Assembly: GCA_050299855.1 (NCBI GenBank)
Contig: JBNKWQ010000046.1
Location: forward strand, 434,001-498,000
Direction: 5' to 3'
Source: Hahella sp050299855
Lineage (GTDB): Bacteria; Pseudomonadota; Gammaproteobacteria; Pseudomonadales; Oleiphilaceae
Length of the DNA: 64,000 bases
In this document: positions 17,197-26,390 of the stretch, piece by piece
Layout: every line of letters starts with the position of its first letter
How positions within the stretch are numbered: the first letter of the stretch is position 1
Made by a program: the position numbers and the translations under genes
Notes under the pieces: model-generated
Told to the model about the DNA's origin: nothing
Databases searched by the model: none
Seen by the model: the letters and a program-made list of their open reading frames with translations, nothing else

Positions 17197-17879
17197 TGTA
17201 TACCTGTAAGTTGTTCCGTCTGACCGGGTTCGGAAGCAGGATCGTTAGTTGAAACCTTTGCAGAAGGCAGTAGTCTTGCTCGATTTTCTTCAAAATAAAT
17301 CAGGGCGTTTTTTACGCTCTTAACAATAGCCCGGGGGGTTATGGTGGCACCGGTCATTTGATCGAAGCTTCCGCCATCTTTCTTCACTTTCCATCGACTT
17401 TCTTCTGGTTGACTCAGTGAATGGCCATTAAAACCCTCTATCCAGCTGGATTTGCGTATTTCTACCTTATCGCCCAGGCCTGGAGTTTCTTTGTGGGCTG
17501 TGACCCTGACGCCCTGAATGCTGCCATCCGGGCGAATGCCTACAATGCCCTGGATAGCCCCGGTGTAACCATCTGGTGCTACCACTGGCAGTATCACAGC
17601 GACAGGCTTGCCGTCCTTGGTAGCCAGAAAGGCTTCGGACTCTTCATCGGTGCCGAGTAACGGGCTGGGATCTATATGGATGGTGGATTCCAGCATGTCA
17701 TTGTCATGGGCACTTCTCGGGACAATTTCCAATAATGCCTTGGTGCGGGCCTGTTTCTCAGCTTTGGCAATTCGCTCAGCTGTAGTGATTTGGGTAAATG
17801 CGATCAGACCGGCAGTGATAATCGCAAAGATACCCAACCCGATACTGCCGCGGAATATGGCGGCGCCTATGCTTGTCAT
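17193..17879 (-). CDS. rsxG: Electron transport complex subunit RsxG/RnfG
   Basis: Membrane-anchored flavoprotein subunit of Rsx/Rnf with FMN attached covalently to Thr. With the ATG at 17879 the protein has 228 residues. I prefer this over the longer open frame because AGGAGG lies 9 bases upstream, and the stop of rsxD falls inside that ribosome site. One N-terminal membrane helix (GSIGLGIFAIITAGLIAF) precedes the periplasmic FMN-binding domain; the attachment motif is MTGATITPRA (about 175-184), and HKETPGLGDKVE is the other family landmark. Confidence 0.96.
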   Translation of the reverse strand: MTSIGAAIFRGSIGLGIFAIITAGLIAFTQITTAERIAKAEKQARTKALLEIVPRSAHDNDMLESTIHIDPSPLLGTDEESEAFLATKDGKPVAVILPVVAPDGYTGAIQGIVGIRPDGSIQGVRVTAHKETPGLGDKVEIRKSSWIEGFNGHSLSQPEESRWKVKKDGGSFDQMTGATITPRAIVKSVKNALIYFEENRARLLPSAKVSTNDPASEPGQTEQLTGIQ

Positions 17880-17892
17880 GAACGTCGCCCTC

Positions 17893-18936
17893 CTAATCGG
17901 CTTTCTTGATACCGCGGTGAGACTTGCGATGTCCGTAAGCCCGCGGTTTGGTGTAGTAATCCAGGAATGGGGCGGCAAAGTTCATCAGCAGTACAGCAAA
18001 GGCCACGGCATCGGGGTAGCTGCCCCAGGTACGGATCACATAAACGAGTATGCCTATGCCTGCTCCGTAATACAGCTTGCCGAGTTTGCTGGTGGCTGCG
18101 GATACGGGATCCGTCGCGATAAAGAATGCCCCTAGCATGGTCGCCCCAGCGAGCAAATGAATGCCGACCGGAGTATAGAGGTCAGCATCCCAGCCAAGAA
18201 CCAGCGAGCAGATTGCCAGACATGCCAACATGCTGACCGGAATATGCCAACTGATAATTCTGCGCCATAAAAGCAATAAACCTCCTGCCAGAAAGCCCAG
18301 GTTGACCCACTCCCAACCAAGCGCATAGTGGGAGCCGAACACTGGTAGAGCTGCCACATCTTCCTGGGTCAGCACGTCAATCTGATGTTTGTAGGTATCC
18401 AGGGGCGTGGCCATAGTGACGGCGTCAATGTCCAGGCCGCTGCCGCTAAAAATATAATTCAGGGTGCTGACAAAATCTGGCGACGCGGATAATGGTGAGG
18501 GGGCAGCCCAGTGGGTGGTCATTTCCACTGGGAATGAGACCAGCAGCAGCGCATAGCCCACCATGGCAGGGTTAAAAGGGTTGCTGCCCAGGCCGCCATA
18601 AAGCTGTTTGGAAATGATAATGGCAAACAATACACCCACCATTGTTACCCACCAGGGCGAATAAGGTGGCAAAGCCAAGGCAAGTAAGACTGCGGTGACC
18701 AAGGCACTATAATCGCGCAGATAAAACAGCACGGGGCGCCTGCGTAGTTTCAGAACCAACGCTTCGCTGGCCAAAGCAAGAATGCTGGCCCAGAAGATAT
18801 TGATCAGCGTGCCCCAGCCAAAAAACCAGGTTAGGGCACAAAGGCCGGGTATTGTCGCCAACAAGACCCATTGCATGACTCTGGCTGTGCGATTCTGGCC
18901 GGTAAGATGGGGTGAGGTTACTTGAATAAATGCCAT
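17893..18936 (-). CDS. rsxD: Electron transport complex subunit RsxD/RnfD
   Basis: Polytopic NqrB/RnfD-family subunit of the Rsx/Rnf complex. The 347-residue protein starts with the soluble segment SPHLTGQNRTARVMQWVLL. It has about nine membrane segments and the landmark GGLGSNPFNPAMVGYALLL (about 115-133). The FMN-attachment Thr is in VTMATPLD (about 179). FFIATDPVSAATSKLGKL near the C-terminus is also conserved. Its first codon directly follows the rsxC stop (18937). Confidence 0.96.
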   Translation of the reverse strand: MAFIQVTSPHLTGQNRTARVMQWVLLATIPGLCALTWFFGWGTLINIFWASILALASEALVLKLRRRPVLFYLRDYSALVTAVLLALALPPYSPWWVTMVGVLFAIIISKQLYGGLGSNPFNPAMVGYALLLVSFPVEMTTHWAAPSPLSASPDFVSTLNYIFSGSGLDIDAVTMATPLDTYKHQIDVLTQEDVAALPVFGSHYALGWEWVNLGFLAGGLLLLWRRIISWHIPVSMLACLAICSLVLGWDADLYTPVGIHLLAGATMLGAFFIATDPVSAATSKLGKLYYGAGIGILVYVIRTWGSYPDAVAFAVLLMNFAAPFLDYYTKPRAYGHRKSHRGIKKAD

Positions 18937-21429
18937 TTAGAGATTTCCCCCGGCAGCTGTAAATGCCTTTTCCGCAGCAGTCACCCGTTCCCGGTTTTTT
19001 TCCACGGCACGGGTCAGCTTCGCTACTTTGTTGTCGTCCACGGGGGATTCAGCTTGAGCCTCCTCAAGCATGCCTTGCATCATGGCCAGTTTATCCTGGG
19101 CTTTGTCAATGTTGGCTTTTAGTGTATCCAGATCGGTATCTGGCTCTGCTTGCGCCGGACTCTCTGCTACCTGTTTTTTTACCAGGGCTTCCGCGTCACG
19201 ATAAGCCTGTTCAGCTGCAGCCAGACGTTCCTGATTTTTCTCCACGGCGCGCGTCAGTTTATCGATTTTTGCCTGGTCCGGTTCAGCTTCTGCTTTGGCT
19301 TCGTCCAGCATGCCTTGCATCAAGGCCAGTTTGTCCTGGGCTTTGCCAATTTGTCCCTGGAGTGTATCTAGATCTGGAAGTTCAGGTGTTTGGTTTGGTT
19401 GAGGGCTATCTGTGGTGCCTAGTGATGTTTTCAAATCTGCCAGTTTTTCCAGGGCTTTTGTCAGACTGGGTTGTAACTGCAGTGCTCTTTCAGGGTCTCT
19501 GATTTCGCAGTCACTAATTGCTTTGGTCAGGGTTGCGACCTTTTCTTCCTGACGCTTAAGTGCACGCTCAAGTTGTTCCTGGCTCTGGTCCTGCGATCCA
19601 GTCGGTTTTGCATCAGAACCTGGCGTAGCTGCCACAGTTTTGCTTGCTTCTTCCAAGGCAGTAATGGCCGCATCGAGTCTGACCTGATTTTTTGCGACGG
19701 CATTACGCAGTTTTTCCGTCATGTTCGACTGTTGGTTCTCGGCGTCTTGCAGGCTCTCCCTTACTTTGGCCAGTTTTTCTTCAGCCTTCTCGACATTCTG
19801 CTCCAGGGTTTTAATGTCAGGGAGCGCCGGTTGATTTCCTGTCGCGGCTGTGGAGGTGGTACCGGATGAAGCGGAGCTGGAGCCGGATTCTGCGAGTTGG
19901 CGTTTGGCCTGAGCGCGCTGCACAGCGGCTTCGACGGCTGCCTTCTTTGGATCAACAGGAGCAGTTACGGCGCTGGCTCTAGCCGCCTGCGCTGCAGCTG
20001 CGGCTTCTGCCCTGGCTTTCCGTTTAGCTTCTTTTTCTTCTTGTTCCCGTTGCAGTCGGGTCTGACGGAATTCAAACCGTTCTCTGGCCTTGTCAGACTT
20101 CAGTTGTTCCTGGTGCGCATTACGCACTTCACTTTTGGCAAAGCGATAATACTGGACCAGTGGAATACTGCTGGGGCAGACGTAGGAACAAGCGCCGCAT
20201 TCGATGCAGTCAAACAGGTTGTACATCTCGGCTTTTTCAAATTCCTGAGCCTTGGAAAACCAGAATAATTGTTGCGGTAGTAGCTCTGCCGGGCATGCTT
20301 CAGCGCACATGCCGCAGCGTATGCAAGCCTGTTCGGGTGCCGGTGTGGGAAACTCCTGTTCAGTGGCCGCAAGAATACAGTTGGTTGTCTTAACCAGTGG
20401 AAGGTCAATATTGGGTAGTGCGAATCCCATCATCGGCCCACCCATTAACACCCGTGATGCCCGGCCGCTTTCAAACCCTGCCTGCTCCAGCAGATGTCGC
20501 ATGGGCGTGCCTATCAATACTTCAAAGTTACCGGGTTGAGTCACCGCCGCACCTGTCACGGTCGTTACGCGGGAAATCAATGGTTCGCCATAACGAATAG
20601 CCCGAAATACTGCTGCTGCCGTACCCACGTTTTGGCACATAACGCCGATATCCGCCGGAATTTTTCGGTGCGGCACTTCCAGGCCAGTCAGTATTTTAAC
20701 CAGCTGCTTTTCGCCACCGGATGGATATTTGGTAGGGATGACGACAATCTCAACCCGAGTGTCAACGGCGGCCTTGCGTAAAGCAGCAATCGCTTCCGGC
20801 TTGTTGTCCTCGATGCCGATCAGGCATTCTTCAGGCTCTAGAATATAGGCCATGATCTCCAGGCCGCCGATTATTTCTGCGGCTCGCTCCCGCATCAGCC
20901 GGTCATCGGCGGTGATATAGGGTTCACATTCGGCGGCATTGAGAATTAAGGCGTTAACTTTGTCATTACGGGGCGGATGCAGCTTGATTGCCGTAGGGAA
21001 ACCGGCACCACCCAAGCCTGCAATACCGGCATGGCGTACCCGTTCAAGAATATCTTTTGGATCCAGCTCGCGGTAATTGCTGCAAGGTGTCAATGGGGCC
21101 CATTCATCGAGATGATCCGGTTCAAGTAGGATGCATTTGTCGGTAAGCCCCGACGGATGGGGAACCTGAAAGTCACCGATTTCAATAATAGTGCCGGAAG
21201 TGGGGGCATGGATAGATACGCTCACAGGGCCTACAGCCTCGGCAATCATTTCACCTTTTTTTACCGTTTGACCGGGGATCACTATGGGATCTGCCGGCTG
21301 GCCGATATGTTGACTCAATGGCAGAATAAGGCGCGCAGGTATACTACTGGGGCGAATGTCCTGCTGAGTAGACTGGTGCTTGTTTTCAGGCGGATGAATA
21401 CCGCCGTGGAAATCCCAAATTTGTCTCAT
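18937..21429 (-). CDS. rsxC: Electron transport complex subunit RsxC/RnfC, long repeat tail
   Basis: NADH-oxidising subunit of Rsx/Rnf. The NADH/FMN-binding core includes GLGGAGFPTAIKL (about 138-150) and the AECEPYITADDRLM segment. Two 4Fe-4S ferredoxin motifs follow: CIRCGMCAEACP (about 369-380) and CIECGACSYVCP (about 408-419). The protein is 830 residues, longer than the 740 of E. coli RsxC. The extra length is an Ala/Glu/Lys-rich C-terminal tail from about 450, predicted as coiled coil, with repeated blocks. Only the tail varies in this family, so core function should be normal. It overlaps rsxB by 4 bp. Confidence 0.96.
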   Translation of the reverse strand: MRQIWDFHGGIHPPENKHQSTQQDIRPSSIPARLILPLSQHIGQPADPIVIPGQTVKKGEMIAEAVGPVSVSIHAPTSGTIIEIGDFQVPHPSGLTDKCILLEPDHLDEWAPLTPCSNYRELDPKDILERVRHAGIAGLGGAGFPTAIKLHPPRNDKVNALILNAAECEPYITADDRLMRERAAEIIGGLEIMAYILEPEECLIGIEDNKPEAIAALRKAAVDTRVEIVVIPTKYPSGGEKQLVKILTGLEVPHRKIPADIGVMCQNVGTAAAVFRAIRYGEPLISRVTTVTGAAVTQPGNFEVLIGTPMRHLLEQAGFESGRASRVLMGGPMMGFALPNIDLPLVKTTNCILAATEQEFPTPAPEQACIRCGMCAEACPAELLPQQLFWFSKAQEFEKAEMYNLFDCIECGACSYVCPSSIPLVQYYRFAKSEVRNAHQEQLKSDKARERFEFRQTRLQREQEEKEAKRKARAEAAAAAQAARASAVTAPVDPKKAAVEAAVQRAQAKRQLAESGSSSASSGTTSTAATGNQPALPDIKTLEQNVEKAEEKLAKVRESLQDAENQQSNMTEKLRNAVAKNQVRLDAAITALEEASKTVAATPGSDAKPTGSQDQSQEQLERALKRQEEKVATLTKAISDCEIRDPERALQLQPSLTKALEKLADLKTSLGTTDSPQPNQTPELPDLDTLQGQIGKAQDKLALMQGMLDEAKAEAEPDQAKIDKLTRAVEKNQERLAAAEQAYRDAEALVKKQVAESPAQAEPDTDLDTLKANIDKAQDKLAMMQGMLEEAQAESPVDDNKVAKLTRAVEKNRERVTAAEKAFTAAGGNL
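18940..19371 (-). repeat. 240-bp coding repeat in the rsxC tail
   Basis: Two tandem blocks encode closely similar coiled-coil segments. The upstream block (19132-19371) gives LDTLQGQIGKAQDKLALMQG and onward; the terminal block (18940-19131) gives LDTLKANIDKAQDKLAMMQG. The unit is 80 codons, and the last copy stops at 64. A more diverged related block lies about residues 536-600. DNA identity is high around 19068-19133 and 19308-19373. Confidence 0.8.
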
Positions 21430-22064
21430 GCTGCCTCTTGATCTTTAGTCGCCGGGCCTTTGGCAGCCGGATCTTGGCCGGTCTGGGGCTGATCTGTCGC
21501 AATAATTTGTGATTGTTTACCGATGTCTTGGCTCGGCCTATTCCAGGACCAGGTCCTGATAGTCCGGCCCAGAGGCACCATGTCAATACAGTCCACAGGG
21601 CAGGGTTCAACACAAAGATCGCAGCCGGTACATTCATCGACTATGACCGTGTGCATCTGCTTGGCGGCGCCCAAAATAGCATCTACCGGGCAAGCCTGGA
21701 TGCACTTGGTGCAGCCTATGCATTCATCTTCGCGGATATAGGCAACGCGTTTGCCCTGGGTCTCCCCGTGTTCTTCATCCAAAGGGATCGGTTCAACATC
21801 AAGCAGGTCAGCCAGTGAGGCAATAGTGGTTTCGCCGCCGGGAGGGCATTTGTTTATGTCATCGCCATTGGCAATCGCTTCAGCATAGGGTCGGCAGCCG
21901 GGATACCCACATTGTCCGCATTGGGTCTGGGGCAGAATCGCATCGATCTGTTCGACCAATGGATTGCCTTCCACTTTAAAGTGCACTGAGGCAAAGCCCA
22001 GAATGGCACCAAAGGTAATAGCCAGGGCCAGCAGTGCCAGAATAGCAATAACGACAATACTCAT
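21426..22064 (-). CDS. rsxB: Electron transport complex subunit RsxB/RnfB
   Basis: Ferredoxin-like subunit of Rsx/Rnf. A single N-terminal membrane helix is followed by a 4Fe-4S module with the cysteine pattern CGQCGYPGCRPYAE and a later CPPGG (about 49-77). Two ferredoxin 4Fe-4S clusters follow, CIGCTKCIQACPVDA and CTGCDLCVEPCPVDC. The 212-residue length fits the family, with a Pro/Ala/Lys-rich end. It lies 9 bp after rsxA and overlaps rsxC by 4 bp. Confidence 0.97.
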   Translation of the reverse strand: MSIVVIAILALLALAITFGAILGFASVHFKVEGNPLVEQIDAILPQTQCGQCGYPGCRPYAEAIANGDDINKCPPGGETTIASLADLLDVEPIPLDEEHGETQGKRVAYIREDECIGCTKCIQACPVDAILGAAKQMHTVIVDECTGCDLCVEPCPVDCIDMVPLGRTIRTWSWNRPSQDIGKQSQIIATDQPQTGQDPAAKGPATKDQEAA

Positions 22065-22073
22065 ACGCAGGCC

Positions 22074-22655
22074 CTAAATATTTACCAGGCCGGTAAAGCC
22101 CAGAAACGCCAGGGACATTAAGCCGGCAGTAATCATCCCTATGGCGTTGCCCTTAAAGGGGGTCGGTACATCTGCCACGGCGATACGTTCACGCATGGCA
22201 GAGAATAGAATCAACACCAGGGAAAATCCCACCGCTGCTCCGAAGCCATAGAGAATGGATTCCATAAAGCCATTTTGTTTTTTGATATTCAATAGCGCCA
22301 CACCCAGTACTGCACAGTTGGTGGTAATCAGTGGAAGGAAGATGCCCAGTACCCGATAGAGCAGAGGGCTGGTTTTATGTACCACCATCTCCGTGAATTG
22401 CACGACCACTGCAATGACCAATATAAAGGTAATGGTTTTCAGGTACTCAACACCCAGGGGGGCCAGCAGGTATTCGTAAGCCATGTAGCTGCAGACCGAA
22501 GACAATGTCAGTACAAAAGTTGTCGCCAGTGACATCCCCAAGGCTGTCTCCAGCTTGTTGGAGACTCCCATGAATGGGCAAAGCCCCAGAAATTGCACGA
22601 GCACAAAGTTATTCACCAGTATGGTGCTGACGAGGATCAACAAATACTCTGTCAT
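22074..22655 (-). CDS. rsxA: Electron transport complex subunit RsxA/RnfA
   Basis: Six-helix membrane subunit of Rsx/Rnf, paralogous to RsxE. The 193-residue protein has the conserved NNFVLVQFLGLCPFMGVS (about 15-32), with the Cys of the intramembrane Fe-S site, and FLPLITTNCAVLGVALLN (about 107-124). It is the first gene of rsxABCDGE-nth on the - strand, starting 145 bp downstream of metG; the operon probably has its own promoter in that spacer. Confidence 0.97.
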   Translation of the reverse strand: MTEYLLILVSTILVNNFVLVQFLGLCPFMGVSNKLETALGMSLATTFVLTLSSVCSYMAYEYLLAPLGVEYLKTITFILVIAVVVQFTEMVVHKTSPLLYRVLGIFLPLITTNCAVLGVALLNIKKQNGFMESILYGFGAAVGFSLVLILFSAMRERIAVADVPTPFKGNAIGMITAGLMSLAFLGFTGLVNI

Positions 22656-22768
22656 GGGTAGTTTTGCTCTTTCGTTACTGAATTACCGAAATGCTGGAGA
22701 TTAGCGTGCACCTTTATTGAATCTAATGTATCTAAAGAAACAAGGAGCACGCTATTCTGCGGGCGCAC

Positions 22769-22774
22769 ATTATA
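22769..22774 (-). promoter_or_regulatory. Possible -10 element for the rsx operon
   Basis: A perfect TATAAT occurs on the - strand about 110 bp before rsxA, between it and metG. No good -35 box stands 16-18 bp upstream, so this is only a candidate. Confidence 0.35.
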
Positions 22775-22800
22775 GCGTAATTGTCCGGCTTTTGGTTGAC

Positions 22801-24825
22801 CTACATCACCCTCATGCCTGGCTGGGCACCGCTATCGGGCTGCAAAAGCCAGATATCCTTTCCACCTGGTCCGGCTGCTAATACCATGCCTTCCGACATG
22901 CCAAACTTCATTTTACGTGGTTTCAGATTGGCCACCATGACAGTTAATCGGCCAATCAGGTCATTTGGTGCATAAGCGGACTTAATGCCTGCGAACACTT
23001 GCTTTTGCTGCTCACCCAGGTCCAGGGTCAGTTTTAGCAGCTTGTCGGCACCATCCACATGCTCGGCGTTAACGATTTTGGCGATGCGCAAATCCACCTT
23101 GGCAAAGTCGCTGAATTCGATTTCTGCAGGTGCCTCTAATTCTTTTGTCTTCTTGCTGGCCGCCTTAGGCTTGGCAGCAGGCTTTTCCTTAGATGATTCC
23201 ACCATGGCTGTAATGTCTTTTGGATCAACTCTGCTCATCATGGGTTTGAAACCATTAATTTCATGATTCAGTAGTGGCTTGGGAGTATTGGTCCAGTCCA
23301 AATCAGTGTTGAGATACTCAGCAGTTTTCTGCGCCAGTGCAGGCAGGACTGGGGTCAGATAGGTCATCAGGAAATAAAACATGTTGATGCCGGTGGAGCA
23401 GACATCCAGGACTTCCTGTTCTTTGCCTTCTTCTTTGACTAAGCGCCAGGGGGCTTTTTCGTCGATATAGGCGTTGGCGATATCCGCCAGGGCCATAATG
23501 TCGCGTATGGCGCGACCGAACTCTCGGTTTTCGTAGGCTTCTGCAATGCTATCGGATTGGGCTGTGAATTGGGCCAGTAGCTCAGGTTCAGTAACCTGGG
23601 CCGAGAGCGTGCCGCCTGTCTCACCGAAGAACTTGGCGCAGCGGCTGGCAATGTTGACCAATTTGCCCACCAGGTCTGAATTTACCCGTGCGGTGAAATC
23701 CTGCAGATTAAGGTCCAGGTCATCCACATTGGCATTGAGCTTGGCTGCATAGTAATAACGCAGGTATTCAGGGTTCAGATGGTCGAGGTAAGTCTTCGCC
23801 ATGATGAATGTGCCACGGGATTTGGACATTTTCTTGCCGTCTACCGTCACATAACCGTGTGCCCAAACCGCCGAAGGTGTTCTGAATTCGGAGACGCTCA
23901 ACATGGCAGGCCAGAACAGGGCGTGAAAGTTGATAATATCCTTACCGATGAAGTGGTAGAGCTCGGTTGTTGAGCCTACTTTCCAATATTCATCGAAGTC
24001 GAGGTCTTCGCGGCGGTCACAGAGATTCTTGAAACTCGCCATATAGCCGATAGGGGCATCCAACCAGACATAGAAGTACTTGCCGGGCTCATCCGGAATT
24101 TCAAATCCAAAATAAGGGGCATCGCGGGAGATATCCCACTCCTGCAACCCGGCATCCAGCCATTCGGCCAGCTTGTTGGCAACTTGTGGTTGCAGCGTTC
24201 CGCTGCGCGTCCATTCCTTGAGAAAATCCTGGAAGTCCGGCAGCTTGAAGAAGAAATGAGTGGAATCCTTGCTGATCGGCGTCGCGCCGGAAATGGCTGA
24301 ACGTGGATTAATCAGCTCCGCAGGGGAATAGGTGGCCCCACAGGCTTCACAGTTGTCGCCGTATTGATCTTCGGTTTTACATTTGGGGCAGGTACCCTTG
24401 ATGAACCGGTCCGCTAGAAACAGTTCCTTTTCCGGGTCATAGGCTTGGGTAATTTCGCGGGTAGCGATGTGCCCCTTGTCGCGGCATGCCTTGTAGATGA
24501 ATTCGGACAAGACGCGATTTTCTTCCGAGTGAGTGGAATAGTAGTTGTCAAACTCAATCAGAAAGTCGGCAAAGTCACGGCGATGATCTTCATTCACCTG
24601 CTCGATCAGTTGTTCTGAGGTCAGCGACATCTGCTCTGCTTTAAGCATGATGGCCGTACCGTGGGCATCATCGGCGCAGACGTAGGTGCATTGATGTCCC
24701 CGTGCTTTCTGGAACCGAACCCAGATATCAGTCTGAATGTATTCCAGCAAGTGCCCGAGGTGGATGGGCCCATTGGCGTAGGGAAGTGCGCTGGTAACGA
24801 GAATCTTTCTTGGCTGACCGGACAT
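22801..24825 (-). CDS. metG: Methionyl-tRNA synthetase
   Basis: Charges tRNA-Met. The 674-residue protein starts with the class I signature PYANGPIHLGH (HLGH as HIGH motif, residues about 15-25). The zinc-binding knuckle is CPKCKTEDQYGDNCEACG (about 144-161). KMSKSRGTF (about 333-341) is the second ATP-binding motif. A C-terminal tRNA-binding domain (EFSDFAKVDLRIAKIV to the end, about 573-674) gives the dimeric E. coli-like type. It is divergent from mrp/apbC across a 377-bp spacer, the usual gammaproteobacterial pairing. Confidence 0.98.
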   Translation of the reverse strand: MSGQPRKILVTSALPYANGPIHLGHLLEYIQTDIWVRFQKARGHQCTYVCADDAHGTAIMLKAEQMSLTSEQLIEQVNEDHRRDFADFLIEFDNYYSTHSEENRVLSEFIYKACRDKGHIATREITQAYDPEKELFLADRFIKGTCPKCKTEDQYGDNCEACGATYSPAELINPRSAISGATPISKDSTHFFFKLPDFQDFLKEWTRSGTLQPQVANKLAEWLDAGLQEWDISRDAPYFGFEIPDEPGKYFYVWLDAPIGYMASFKNLCDRREDLDFDEYWKVGSTTELYHFIGKDIINFHALFWPAMLSVSEFRTPSAVWAHGYVTVDGKKMSKSRGTFIMAKTYLDHLNPEYLRYYYAAKLNANVDDLDLNLQDFTARVNSDLVGKLVNIASRCAKFFGETGGTLSAQVTEPELLAQFTAQSDSIAEAYENREFGRAIRDIMALADIANAYIDEKAPWRLVKEEGKEQEVLDVCSTGINMFYFLMTYLTPVLPALAQKTAEYLNTDLDWTNTPKPLLNHEINGFKPMMSRVDPKDITAMVESSKEKPAAKPKAASKKTKELEAPAEIEFSDFAKVDLRIAKIVNAEHVDGADKLLKLTLDLGEQQKQVFAGIKSAYAPNDLIGRLTVMVANLKPRKMKFGMSEGMVLAAGPGGKDIWLLQPDSGAQPGMRVM

Positions 24826-25202
24826 ATGACCTTTCCGTAGTGGGGTGGACTCAACTCAACTGTTGCAATGGAATGTGGCAGGCAAGTCTCCACCCATAGA
24901 CCTGTCTGCAATCCAGGATGCACTCAGTCGCACACCCTGCTTAATAAATGGTGCGCTATGATAGCGTCCTGACGGCAATTTTTCACCCGTACCAACACTA
25001 AATGCTTTCCTGGCGATGCAAGTACCATACTAAAACGGTATAGTATTGCCGCTGACGTACTGCAATGGCGATGTTTGATGTGTGGTCTGCCGTTTGCAAG
25101 CATGTAGCTCCACCGTCAACGATATACACTGGATCTGATCTATTTTAATGACTGGGTATCCTCATGGCGCTGAGCCGGGGGCCTTTCAATGCGGAGATAT
25201 AA
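24826..25202. promoter_or_regulatory. Divergent metG / mrp intergenic region
   Basis: This 377-bp spacer must hold the promoters for metG (-) and mrp (+). An inverted repeat, ATACTA at 25027-25032 and TAGTAT at 25041-25046 around AAACGGTA, lies in an AT-rich patch and resembles an operator; TATAGT within it could serve as a -10 on the + strand. I see no gene here. Confidence 0.4.
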
Positions 25203-26300
25203 ATGGCTGCCATTAACAGAGCTGAAGTCGAAAGCGCGATCAAGGAGTATCTGGACCCTTACCTAAAAGCAGATTTGTTTACTGTCGGCGCCGTAAAATC
25301 GCTGGAAATAGAGGGTGCCGATGTCAGTTTGAAGGTTGAGCTGGGTTATCCGGCCGCAGGTATTGCCGGCGGATTGAAGCAGATTGTCTCTACTGCGATT
25401 GAAGATTGTGAAGGCGTGGAAAACGCCAAAATTGAAGTGACCTGGAAGATTGATCCTCACCAGGCCCAGAAAAATCTGCCCGCGGTAGGCAAGATAAAAA
25501 ACATTATTGCAGTAGCCTCCGGTAAGGGCGGGGTGGGTAAATCCACCACGGCCGTCAATCTGGCGCTGGCGTTACATAAAGAGGGGGCCAAGGTGGGTAT
25601 CCTTGATGCCGATATATATGGCCCCAGCCAGGGTATGATGTTGGGAGTGCCCGAAGGTTCTCGCCCGGAAGTAAAGGACAATCAGTATTTTATTCCCCTC
25701 AAAGCTCATGGCATTCAGGTAATGTCCATGGCTTTTCTGGTGACGGATAAGACACCCATGGTCTGGCGTGGTCCTATGGTCAGTGGTGCATTACAGCAGC
25801 TGCTGACGCAAAGTTTATGGGATGACCTGGACTACCTGATTGTGGATATGCCGCCCGGCACAGGTGATATTCAACTGACGCTGGCGCAGAAAGTTCCGGT
25901 CACCGGTGCGGTCATTGTCACTACGCCACAGGACATTGCTTTACTTGATTGCAAGAAGGGCATTGAGATGTTCCGTAAAGTGGAAATTCCTGTGCTGGGT
26001 GTAGTTGAAAACATGAGCATTCACATCTGCAGCAACTGCGGACACCACGAACCTCTCTTCGGCGAAGGTGGCGGACATCGAGTCTCTGAAGAATATGGCA
26101 CTGAGCTGTTGGGCCAGTTACCGCTGCATATGACCATTCGTGAACAAACGGATTCCGGCACGCCTTCTCTGGCGGCAGAGCCTGATTCAGAAGTCAGCCT
26201 GATCTACCGTGATATCGCCCGCAAACTGGGTGCCGGGTTGTCTCAGCGCGCAAAAAATCAGGCGCAGATGTTCCCGGAAATTATTGTTAAGGCGGATTAA
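25203..26300 (+). CDS. apbC: Iron-sulfur cluster carrier protein Mrp/ApbC
   Basis: P-loop ATPase that carries Fe-S clusters to apo-proteins in the cytosol. The N-terminal MIP18-like domain (about 1-90) precedes the ATPase domain. The deviant Walker A is ASGKGGVGKSTTAVNLA (about 101-117), the DxD segment is LDADIYGPSQG, and DMPPGTGDIQL is the Mrp signature (about 218-228). The cluster-binding CxxC is CSNC (about 277-280). The 365-residue length is standard. It is the first + strand gene after the metG promoter region and is followed by dcd after 90 bp. Confidence 0.96.
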   Translation: MAAINRAEVESAIKEYLDPYLKADLFTVGAVKSLEIEGADVSLKVELGYPAAGIAGGLKQIVSTAIEDCEGVENAKIEVTWKIDPHQAQKNLPAVGKIKNIIAVASGKGGVGKSTTAVNLALALHKEGAKVGILDADIYGPSQGMMLGVPEGSRPEVKDNQYFIPLKAHGIQVMSMAFLVTDKTPMVWRGPMVSGALQQLLTQSLWDDLDYLIVDMPPGTGDIQLTLAQKVPVTGAVIVTTPQDIALLDCKKGIEMFRKVEIPVLGVVENMSIHICSNCGHHEPLFGEGGGHRVSEEYGTELLGQLPLHMTIREQTDSGTPSLAAEPDSEVSLIYRDIARKLGAGLSQRAKNQAQMFPEIIVKAD

Positions 26301-26315
26301 CAGATTCACGTGCCC

Positions 26316-26349
26316 TGATACTTGGTCAAACTACATACTTCCAGTATCA
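26316..26349. other. Inverted repeat between apbC and dcd
   Basis: TGATACT at 26316-26322 pairs with AGTATCA at 26343-26349, with two additional G-C pairs past a one-base bulge. There is no T-tract. It may be a messenger hairpin that separates the two genes' stability, or a protein-binding site. Confidence 0.35.
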
Positions 26350-26390
26350 TGGCGCGCTTATTCAGGTAACGGTGTAACGCGAGTAACAAG

